From Amphiura filiformis (taxonomy: Eukaryota > Echinodermata > Ophiuroidea > Amphilepidida > Amphiuridae): DNA of 64,000 nt. The translations under genes were made by a program, and so were the position numbers. The stretch's first letter is position 1; each line of letters opens with the position of its first letter. Positions 9,591 to 20,200 of the stretch are shown here, in pieces. Under the pieces are notes generated by a model, which did no database searches, was not told where the DNA came from, and saw only the letters and a program-made list of their open reading frames with translations. The DNA is taken from NCBI RefSeq assembly GCF_039555335.1, contig NC_092637.1, positions 46,455,613 through 46,519,612 of the forward strand, given 5' to 3'.

Positions 9591-10369
9591 AATTAGGCCG
9601 CAAGTTTCTTAAAGTTTTCAGAAATTCATTTTCACAGCTTTAGTTTCCAACAGGGTTCGTTTAATGTCCCTGATTGCCTGAAAAATGTTGGTAATAAGCT
9701 GGTATCGACTTTTTCAGCTAAAAAAGTATAATAGGAATGAATTTGTTTAAGGAGCCTGTGGCCCATATGGCACCATTTCAGGGGTACTTCCACCAACATC
9801 CAAGTTTGAATGTCGACTTCCAGACACGCTTTAAAATTCATGCACGGAGATGAGGCCTAACAATATAATTTTGTATTGCCTTTTTTGATCAACTCTTACA
9901 TTTTTGCAAATGACGTGTCCACGGCATTAAACGTTTAATTAATGGGTTCGGCTGCGTCACACCTATTGTCTCGGACACAATATTTGGTGTAAAGAATAGT
10001 GCATTAGCTTTTATATCTTAAGTATAACAGTAAGAAAAAGGCAAATGAGCGCTTTTCAATTTTCAACTTTCATAGTAGGCCTACCATTATTATTAGCAAA
10101 CTATACTGTTAAAGGTGTATAATGACAAAAACTCGTATTTTTCTAATTATCGTATTAATTAGTGATTATTATATTTAGTGATTTTAATACACAACATAAT
10201 AATGTATTATAAAAATAAAACACGCTGCTGATTTCAATCAATGTATGTTGTCTATTGAGTTGGATTGTGTGAAAAATATACAGCTATAGGATGTTAATAA
10301 TTTTATGTAATACTTCGTTGCTATCAGTGTTCTTGTCGCTTAGAGAAACTTTAGTGACCACAACGCAAG

Positions 10370-10400
<31 letters not shown>

Positions 10401-11079
10401 GTTGTTTATACATTAATTGCTTAAAAGTGAAGGATAAGTCACGCAATTTGTCATTTGGTATTTTTGAAATACAAATACAAAATTTGGCAGTAAGGGGCAA
10501 GGGTAGGCAAATGCCATGAACGTCGTAGGGGATACCGACCAATTCAGCGCCATCTAGAGCGATTCTGCGCAACCTGTGAAAGTCGTGTTTTCCTTTCTGC
10601 TTACCATGCTTACTCATCGGTAAAATAAAAGGCTCGGCACATGGAAACAGTATTACAAAAATCGGAGTAAGTTTAAATTGCTGACCATTTAGAGGTCAAC
10701 CCTTGATCGTTGACCCTTTTGGTAATAACTCAAAAACGGTACAATCTAGATATGTAAACTATACATTTTCTGACAAAATTTGAACAGGGTGTCAAATGAG
10801 AAAGCAAAGTCCCAATTAACAAAATGTATATTTCAGAATAATCCAAAACTATCAAGTTATTGAACAGCAAGGATGAATATAACTGACGAGTTTCTTTTTG
10901 TGCCTGGTGTATATTCAAAGCTATAATACGTAGCCAGGAATTTAGTACGAGGGATAAAGCCATATTTTCGTCCCCATTTGCAATTTTTTGTCCCATTATT
11001 TGGCATTTTAAGTACAACGTTGCCGTCCCCATTTTATCCCTGGAAATTTGCTGAGGGAAGGCTACGCCGCTGATACGTA
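9591..11079. other. Intergenic, no gene recognised; AAAT microsatellite
   Basis: AT-rich DNA between the nucleotidase gene and the tandem array. The only clear feature is an (AAAT)n run of about seven units at 10373-10401. No open frame here resembles a known family. Confidence 0.5.
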
Positions 11080-12740
11080 ATAAAGATTCAGGCTAAAGAT
11101 CCCTTCGACTTTATGTTTGTATAAAATGACTTTTAAAACGACGCAAACACATTCTGCACGTTATACAATCACATAATGTTCAGAGTTACATGTATTATAA
11201 TAATTATGATAATAAATACAAGGTGTGTTATGCAAATAGTGCTAGATTCGAGAAGATTTGGGCTACAGAACCCGTAGACGATTTAAAAAAACCCCGACGC
11301 AAACATATTATACGTTCTACACACCAATATTATGTCTAAAGCTATATAATACTTTAATAGGGACTAACAATTAGGGCTGAAGATCCCTGCGACTTTTATG
11401 TTTGTATAAATCGACTGTTTAAACGACGCAACCATATTATGCACGTTATACAATCACATAATGTTCAGAGTTACATGTATTATAATAATTATGATAATAA
11501 ATACAAGGTGTGTTATGCAAATAGTGCTAGATTCGAGAAGATTTGGGCTACAGAACCCGTAGACGATTTAAAAAAACCCGACGCAAACATATACGTTCTA
11601 CACACCAATATTATGTCTAAAGCTATAGACGAATCCAAATCCACGCATTCCTACACCTGACTAGCAGCCTTTAGTTGGGTAGCCGTCGGCTACAATGCAC
11701 CCAAAATGTGAAATGATTCGGCCTTGGCGAAAATTTTAAACTGCATTCCATCACCCGTTTTACACCTTCCGCGAAAACACAGGTAGACAAAAGAATGATT
11801 AAAGTTTACAACACAATAGGCCCTATAGTTCCCTTCGGCAAAACACACATCTTCTACATGGTCTATTCGCTGTTGAAGTGACATCATGAATAATCGGATT
11901 AACTACACCATATCAAACGCTACAAATGGATGTACTTGCGAACAAAAGGACTATGTATGAATAGATGCGACGGGATTACCTGCGGAATTATCTCTATTGT
12001 ATATATTATTCTATTATCCCTCCTCGTCCTTGCATCTTCTCTGGGTGTTAGGCGGCTTTTATTTGCACAATGGGGCGCTCAAAACACCAGGTTGGTACTA
12101 GTGGCTACCCAAAGATGGCCGACCAAATCCTGACCATGACTTGGCTCGTTGGATTCGTCTATATAATACTTTAATAGGGACTAACAATTAGGGCTGAAGA
12201 TCCCTGCGACTTTTATGTTTGTATAAATCGACTGTTTAAACGACGCAACCATATTATGCACGTTATACATACACATAATAAGTCAAGAACTACATGTATT
12301 AAAATAATTATGATAATAAATACATTGTGTAAATTATGCAAATAGATTCGAGAAGATTCGGGCTACAGAACCCCTAGACGATTTTTTAAAGAACGACGCA
12401 AACACATAATACGTTATAGACACATCTATGTCCAAAGCTATAACACGGACAAACGAATCGGGCTAAAGACCCCTTCGACTTTTATATTTGTATAAATCAA
12501 TATTTCAACGATGCAAACACATTACATACACATTATTTTAAGAGCTACATGTATTTATAATCATGATAATAAACAGAGAGTGCACAAATATGTAAATAGT
12601 GCTAGATTTGAGACGATTCGGGCTACAGAGCCATTACACGATTTGATAAAGAACGACGCAAACTCATTATGAACGTTATGTCTGATGCTATAATGCGGAC
12701 TATCGATTCGGACTATCATTTGTATACATGGTATAAGCTT
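11080..12740 (+). repeat. ~280-bp tandem array, four diverging units, split by a transposon
   Basis: Units start near 11084, 11372, 12190 and 12457, each with a GGCTAAAGATCCCTTCGACT-type block, then AACGACGCAAACACATT and AATTATGATAATAAATACA. The second and third units are separated by the TIR element at 11628-12160. The first two full units are close to identical over long stretches, the later ones less so. A last fragment reappears at 13285-13390 beyond a second insertion. Confidence 0.8.
11628..12160. mobile_element. TIR element family, copy B, with 4-bp TATA target duplication
   Basis: Ends GACGAATCC and GGATTCGTC are flanked by TATA on both sides. The neighbouring tandem unit at 11333-11350 has the uninterrupted AGCTATATAATACT, so the pre-insertion site is visible and supports a TATA duplication. 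533 bp, no coding frame of note. Copies A (298-596) and C (16623-17563) are related. Confidence 0.85.
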
Positions 12741-12742
12741 CG

Positions 12743-13277
12743 GTCTTAACCCTGGAATTACGGAAACTTTTTGGCCTCGTAACTGCTGAATTGTTGGTCT
12801 AAAGTATATTTAGAAAGGCAAAGACTTGATAAATTCATCTGTGAGGTCAAATTTGGGCCAAAATGCTCATTTTTGGCCCAACATTTTATTTGTTTGAATT
12901 TTGACCAACTTTGAGAAATTTGCATCAAAAATGGTAACAAATGCTTAATTTTCAAGAAAATCATAAAAAAGCCCGATTTTTGCCCAAATTTCAAATATTT
13001 TTGGTGAAGTTGGTCAAAAAACAAAACAAAACAAAAAAAAAAGGTTCTTAGATATTTTTATTAGTTTTTAAAAATTTATTAGTTTTTAAAGATTAGTTTT
13101 TATACGTTGAAGGAAAACGAAGTGGGGTTGATTTTGGGCCAAAAATGAGCATGCATTTGGCCCAAATTTGACCTCATTTTGACAAGTCTTTGCCATTCTA
13201 AATATGTATTCTTTTATATACTTTAGACCAACAAATATACTTTAGACCAAAAGTTTCCATAATTCCAGGGTTAAGAC
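12743..13277. mobile_element. Foldback element with GTCTTAACCCTGG ends
   Basis: The ends GTCTTAACCCTGGAATTACG and CGTAATTCCAGGG-type sequence pair, and the pairing continues inward through GGTCTAAAGTATATTT, GGCAAAGACTTG and GGTCAAATTTGGGCC. It splits the last part of the ~280-bp array. The central bases are A/T-rich with a run of A at 13028-13040. Confidence 0.75.
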
Positions 13278-13396
13278 AACCCTTAAGAAGGTTTTCAATC
13301 AACGACGCAAACACATTTTATAGTTACTTTATACACTCATATGACTAGAACTATAATCATGGTAATGAACAGGGAGTGCAAAATATTTCTTCGAGA

Positions 13397-13470
13397 GTGA
13401 ACGGGTTCAGTAGGGGCCAACAATTCCGCGCAAGTGAACGGGTTCAGTAGGGGCCAACAATTCCGCGCAA
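13397..13470 (+). repeat. Perfect 37-bp tandem duplication
   Basis: Two adjacent identical copies beginning GTGAACGGGTTCAGTAGG (13397-13433 and 13434-13470). No mismatch, so recent or maintained. Confidence 0.9.
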
Positions 13471-13791
13471 CAAATTACATCAATTCTTTTCCCTCCTATT
13501 CCTTCCAATTTAATCCCGCCCAGGTCCCGATCCCGAAGAATGGTAGTACTCCTTAACATGACAACATTTTAACACAGCATCATGATACCCCTTAACCTAC
13601 TCTAATACCCTGTAACACACCCGAACTTTGAGACATGTTTACCAAAAGTGGTGGAAAATGCTCAATTTTGTAAATAAATCAAAATATTTCTTAAGGAGTG
13701 AACGGATCAACTCAAACTTTTTTCTTCCTACTCCCTGCAATTTGTTCCCGCTCAGGTTCCAATCCCAAAGAAAAGTAGCACTCTTGCCTTC
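13471..13791. other. Probable 3' flank or 3' UTR of the class C receptor gene
   Basis: No element boundary found. Two CTCCCT-type blocks (TTTTCCCTCCTATTCC near 13488, TTTCTTCCTACTCCCTGC near 13722) with TTCCGATCCCGAAGAA-like sequence after each suggest an old duplication. No minus-strand AATAAA close to the stop was seen. Confidence 0.4.
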
Positions 13792-14277
13792 TTATTTTTG
13801 TACTGGGGGTCCCGCGGGGGCGGATCTCTCACGTGACTGGGAGTGACTTCTGAACATCTTCACTTTGATTACAGACCCTGGATTATCTACGCTCTGATAA
13901 TGAATCGCGTAGATTTTTGGCAGGTATAAGCAACACAAAGAGAGATATGTATTATATAGCAACGGCACACTCAAAGCGCCAATCTTCTGTGCAACATCAG
14001 TGGCTGTAATATAGACTGGTATGGCAGCGAGACAAACTATCAATGTAGAATAAACGCTAACAGCGATGAACTTGGATTCGTTGAAATTATCTGGTACACT
14101 ACGAGCTCTGAAGGCGTAGTAACAGCACGCAACGATTACAACGACATTGTAGGCACAAGATGCGTAGAAACCATACCCAAATCGGCAGAAGATTTCAAGA
14201 TATGGCTTCCGTCGAGGAGGAATTAAAAGATCTGGTGTTGATGGAGCAAAGAAGATCAATGAGATTGCAACAAGTAC
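13792..14277 (-). CDS. Class C GPCR 3' exon: TM4 end, TM5-TM7, C-tail
   Basis: Acceptor CTGTCTTTCAG on the minus strand precedes 14277; stop TAA is at 13792-13794. 161 residues starting VLVAISLIFFAPSTPDL (second half of TM4). TM5 is YNVVVIVACCYYAF, followed by RSVPDNFNESKFI (family CVPENFNEAKFI). TM6 is STLIVCLAAIPVYI, and TM7 ends in the PKxY motif LPKIYAIHY. The TM6 tryptophan usual in mGluRs (IIWLAF) is Cys here. The tail is only about 35 residues and Ser/Arg-rich. A phase 0 join to the 26264 donor restores a continuous TM4. Confidence 0.92.
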   Translation of the reverse strand, partial: VLVAISLIFFAPSTPDLLIPPRRKPYLEIFCRFGYGFYASCAYNVVVIVACCYYAFRARSVPDNFNESKFIAVSVYSTLIVCLAAIPVYITATDVAQKIGALSVPLLYNTYLSLCCLYLPKIYAIHYQSVDNPGSVIKVKMFRSHSQSRERSAPAGPPVQK

Positions 14278-17200
14278 CTGAAAGACAGGAAGGAAGAAAC
14301 TTAATAATATACTCTAAACATGTTTTTGAAGCGCTAAACCGTGTTTTAAAACCTTTGTATGAGTAGTTTGTTCAGAGGCACCCCTTTTGAGCAAACGTAA
14401 GGCCTCACAAAAATTCGTTATAGATACATTAAGGTGGTACTACACCCCTGGCAAATGTTGTGCCAATTTTTTTTTTCAGCACAGACAACAGTTGAGGAGT
14501 TACAGTTAAAAATGAGGGAAAACCAATATTTGGTCAATAAATCAATAAATAACTACTTGTCTTGAGTTGATGAATTTCCAGTGCAGTAGTTGTAGTCCTT
14601 GTCCCTATAATATACATATCTTCCTTGTCACCAACGCGTTACAATTTTTTGAGAAAATACAAAAATAGGCAAAAAAATTGCCATGGGTGTAGTACCACCT
14701 TAAACTTTATTATTATTAATCGTCCGTTCATTAGCGGAGGTCAATACAGGTTGCTACTTCCGGTTAGATGACACAGTGTCCCGCTACCACCAACATATCA
14801 ATTTGTAGGAGCTATTTAGCAAAGTCATAGAACATTGAATCTACAACCGTGTGACAAACAGGCGAAAACAGTAACTTTTTGCACAAGATTGGCAATTTAA
14901 TGAGTTTTGGCAATTGCTCATTGAAACGAAGCTAGTATATGGACAATAAGTGTTTTCTTTCAATTGACATACAATTTGAAAAATATTGTAAGGAACACTT
15001 GCGGTTTTGACTTTTAAAACCTACATTTTGGTCAAAATTTGTGCTTGGATGGTTTAAATTGTAATATGAGAGCAACTTTTAGAATTCAGGTCTAAAAAGT
15101 GCATGTAACAAGTTGACCTTCGCATTTATGGAATCACGCATATTAAAAGTAGTGTTGTCAGGAAATATAGTGCATTTTGGCAAAAATCAAATACCGGGTT
15201 TGTTACTACGTGAATAATAAGGTTTGTACTGTGACATTTGTTTATTGCATCTTGTTTGAAAAAAAAATAAAACAATTAATTCTGACGGTACAGTTCTTTC
15301 AGAGACACTGATGGGCGTATACACAATTCCATAAACCGGGGGGGCGCAAATTATCTTTGGTATGACAATAATATATGGTCGCAAAGCGGCCATCGCTTCG
15401 CGTTTGCGTGACACAGAGGGTGTCTGAGTTGGGTGTCAGGGGCTATTTTAGGGAGGAAAAGTCACTGCACGCCGGTAAATGGAACGTTTCCGGAGTCACC
15501 TATCTGTCGCTGTTGTTAGCAATACGCAGATCTAGCCCAGTCGGAGAGGGGGGGGGGGGTTACCAAAAGATTATCAAATGTGTAAATCATTAAAAAAAGT
15601 TTGGTGCACCATTTTCGCACTATTAGTGCTATAAACAAAAAAGTGTATGAAGTACCGGTGTCTAGACCAGAAACCAAAATCTACACTTCTTTGTATCCAT
15701 AACACAAACATATAATGTAGCCAAGGGAGTAGGCATCTTTCTTGGTTGTGGTGGTTGTGGATTGTATGGGGCAAAATCGGTGATACATATCCTTTAATAT
15801 ACCGGTTTTTTTAGAAACTGTACATTTTGTGTTTGAGCTTCTAAAAAAGGACACAATTTTGCCCCGAGATCGGTGGTGGGAAATAGGTTCCTTGCCAATT
15901 TTCTTGTCGATTATCTTCTCAATTTCGCTATCATTTTTTTGTCAGAGGAGGGCACTTTTCTCCTTCATTTTTTGACGTTTTGGGAAAATAATGTCTGCAA
16001 TACGAAAGGTCAAAAAGAAATATGTTCAAATGATAGTCGGCTTTTCCTCCCAGCTACATATACTTTAATTACACATCATTTGATTTATGAAGTTTACTAT
16101 GAGGACACTTAAATGTAAAAAATATCAATTTTTAATTATTTGACCTGTGAAATTTGTATTATATCGCAAATTTCAAAACATCTAAATTATTTAATATCAC
16201 CAGGATATTCCTCATACCGTAAAACCCCGTCTACAAGCATATAGAGTGCTTCTGATAAAAGCTAAATTAATCCAGGCGCCATTTTGGAATTAGAGCAAAT
16301 AAATTATAGATCCAAGCACATACAAACAAGTATTATTGTAAGACCATTCTATTGTATTTGCATATTTACGCATATATCGTATTAATTTAACTTTCATCAA
16401 AAACACTATATTTGCTTGTAGACGGGGTTTTACGGTATTCAGAATTTAATTTGATGTGTCTGATATGTTTTCATGTCCCACAAAAAATACTGTGCAAACG
16501 TCGCTATCCGATCACTTAATTCAGCAAGTTTTTTCACTAAAGAAGTGACAAAGCTCTACAAGCTTCATCGGTAGGGAAGCAAACAATTAACAATAGCGAA
16601 ATTATATCTAATTCTTTGTATAGACGAATCCAACGAGCCAAGTCATGGTCAGGATTTGGTCGGACATCTTTGGGTAGCCGCTAGGACCAACCTGGTGTTT
16701 TGAGCGTCCAATTGTGCAAATAAAAGCCGCCTAACACCTAGAGAAGATGCAAGGACGAGGAGGGTTAATAGAATAATATACAGTGAGCCAAAGAATTAAG
16801 GTACCAGTTTATGTTCACCCATGTATATCTAAATAAAGACAAATATGTCAAAATTAAAACAAGCAGTCAATACCTGTACTCTTTAGCTCTGATTTAAGAC
16901 CTTATTTGTTGAAATTGGTTAAAAATTAAAGAAAAGGTGATCTAAAACCTAATGAAGAAATGAAATCAAAAGTTGCACTTTTGTGTTCTAATCAATGAAA
17001 GCACGACGCTAGTTTTAACGTGTTAATCAATGGAAGCGCAGCGCTAGTTCTCTTGTTCACGAACACTTTGTGTACAAATCAATAGGGCATTTAATACAGC
17101 AAACTGCAACTTTTAAATTGGTATCTTCCTTGGGTTTGGGGATCGCCGTGACTTTATTTCTTGAACAATTTCAACGAATGAGGTTTTAAATTCGAGCTAA

Positions 17201-20200
17201 AAGATGCGGCTATTGGCTGCTGGTTCCAATTATGACATATCTGTCTTTGTTTAGGATATACAGGAGGTGAACGTAACTGGTACCTTCATTTTTTGGCTTA
17301 CTGTATATAATATAGATAATTCCGCAGGTAATATCCCATCGCATCTATTCATACATAGTCCTTTTGTTCGCAAGTACATCAATGCATAGATACCGCGTGT
17401 AGTTAATCCGATTATTATGTATTAAGGTGTAAAACGGGTGATGGAATGCAGTTTAAAATTTCCGCCAAGGCCGAATCATTTCACATTTTGAGTGCATTGT
17501 AGCCGATGGCTACCCAACTAAAGGCTGCTAGTCAGGTGTAGGAATGCGTGAATTTAGATTCGTCTATGAGCTGAACTGAATTTCAGACAATGCAAAGTCA
17601 AACTTACGGTTTTTGTATATACTTGCTTTTAATATAGACGGAATAAAATTCTAAAAGCTTTTATCTGTAGTGTAACAATAGTAAAATTGATATGGAATAA
17701 TAATAATAATGATTATAAAATACTAATAAATTACACCCAAATACAATGCATACTCTTGGTCCAATGCTTTTATTTTCTTTCCTTTGAATTCTGTCTAATG
17801 CATTCCATTGTTCAACTTAATTCAGTACAACTAATGGATATTCAAGGTCATGTCTAACCATTTTTAAGATAACAAAGAAAAGTTTTTATAGTTTTGTGTT
17901 CCTGATAAAAGCGACCAGGGTGTCAAACTCGAGGTGATTTTTCAACAAACATGACAAAAGGCCGAGAACCTTTGCTTTATTATCATCATTATGAAGGTGA
18001 TTCGTCGACGGTTTTCAGCTCAGAGAAAAGGGTTCTGATTTAGCGAAATAAATCTGGAGAACTAGTCTTGTCACTCTGCAGCGTTGAGGTTGAAATAGGG
18101 TTTTTCAGACCAATCCCAAATTGTTCCTCTTGTTTCTGCTGAAAGTCAAATCCACATAAATGTATTTCCAATTTCGTCTTTGTACCAAAGGCTGCAGTAA
18201 TATTAAAATGTGAAAACCTAGTGGACCTAATTTGGTGCCTTGCGGAACCCCCTATTGATAGAAACACTTATCCTCTACTCAGAGAATATACTGCTGTACT
18301 ATACAACTTGAGACACGTTGTGTAACAAATTCCATATCCAGAGTGCGATGGTTCTACACAAACACCCATATCAATTACTCATAACACATGTATGTTACAG
18401 ACATTTGATGAAATGTACATACGTCAGCGTATTTTGCTGGTCGCAGTAGTGAATCTCGTGCGTAAAGTTAATCACGTTGAGCGTACACTCACGTGTACAA
18501 GAGCACATTGATGCCACGCGTGCGGCCCAACCACGAATAGACATTGACGTCACTACCGAAATTGAATATTCCATTCAAGTAAAACATCCACACCGCATAG
18601 GCATAGGCGTCAATAGGGGGGGTTGTAACAGGGGGGCGTGCCCCCCAACACACCCCACACACATACTTTTCTGCAAAATGACCAATTTTGTTATTTTCAG
18701 CCACTTCTTTAACAATTTTGGCCGGTTGTCAACCCCCCACACACATTTGAAGCCCAATTGGTGCTAATGAGGACAAGGGTATTAAAATGCATGAGAAACA
18801 ATGTACAGCTAATGTCCGTGTGTTATGTGTAGTTAATATATATGTGTGTTTATGTAGAACCAACTTATTGTCTTTGCGACACTCGGCGTGACGTTTTTAG
18901 CCACTAATAAATGTTGTGCAAACGTATAATAGCTCTCTGATCACTTAATTCAGCAAATTTTTCACTAAAGAAGGAACCAAACTCTAAAAGCTTCATCTGT
19001 TGGGTAATCAAAAAAGTAACAATAACGGAATAATATTTAATTATTTTTATAGCGCCGTAAGATCTGCTCTGAACTTTAGAAAATTCTAAAAGCTTTTATC
19101 TGTAGTGTAGCAATAGTAAAATTGATATTTCATTTGTGCAGCTACTTTTTAAGTGCGTCGTAAGATGTTCTTTGAACTGGACTTACTTTCCATAAGTTTC
19201 TAGCCTTGATTCAAGGCTTCTGCCTTTTTCCTCTTCTTTCTTCCTTTTTTAAAAATTACTTTACTTTTGCTCGAAATTGAACATGAAACCTTTAAATACC
19301 CAATTGACTATAAAAGGCCTATATTGCTTCAATGTTTTTTCTGAACTATTTCCAAATCATTCTTGGATGTCATTCTATCCATGCATGCACTGAGCATGCT
19401 GGTTTTGACCACAGAGGGGCCTGAGGGTTCATGTGTCTGACCATGGTCTGCCTTCCCTGATCTAACCTGGAAATCCCTGCTGGCTGCTTACAATAGCATC
19501 AAGCACACTGTATACAAGAGACAGGGTATTCTCACACTAAAGGACATGAGGCATGGCTGGATGATGTTCTGTGCATGTTGTGTGGCCATGGTTTTAAATA
19601 GGTTTATATACCAATGGATATAAATGAACAATTGATAGAAAAATGCATCAGTCTATAGAAAGCCTGAGGACTTGGAGCAAGTCTAATAAGTTTCTTGTAG
19701 TACTTGCTTTTAATAAAAGCTTATATGATATGTAGTGTAACAATAGTAAAATTTATCTTCGATTTCGTAGTTACCTGTTTTGTTAGATGTGCGGTGAACT
19801 GGAATTAATTCCGATAAATATAAAGCAAATATATTTAATTCTATCCCCCCTTTGCGAGCCTTGTCACTATTTATGATATTAGTTTGACTAGAGAAGATGA
19901 GAAAAGACAAACTCTTGACTTGATGAATTCCAAGAGCAAACAACGTATGCCGAGAATAGTAGCAATCCAGAAACCGCGCTATATCATAGAACTTGGCTAT
20001 ATCCAGAGAAATCCTTGAAAAAGCGCGCAAAATTTTGACTTTTACTGCTTGGACGGCGCTCAAGACACGTGCTCTCCCCAGGCGGTGATGGAAGCGATAT
20101 CGCCAATTTTGAGGTCGCCATTGGATTAACACATAATCATGAAATCTTCACAAACAATTCTAAATTTGTTATGTGGCGTCAAAGCAAAATTATCTTACTC

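Noticed and set aside
19710-20132. 140-codon minus-strand frame
   Set aside because: No recognisable family, no splice context, and it overlaps a dispersed repeat at its C-terminal end.
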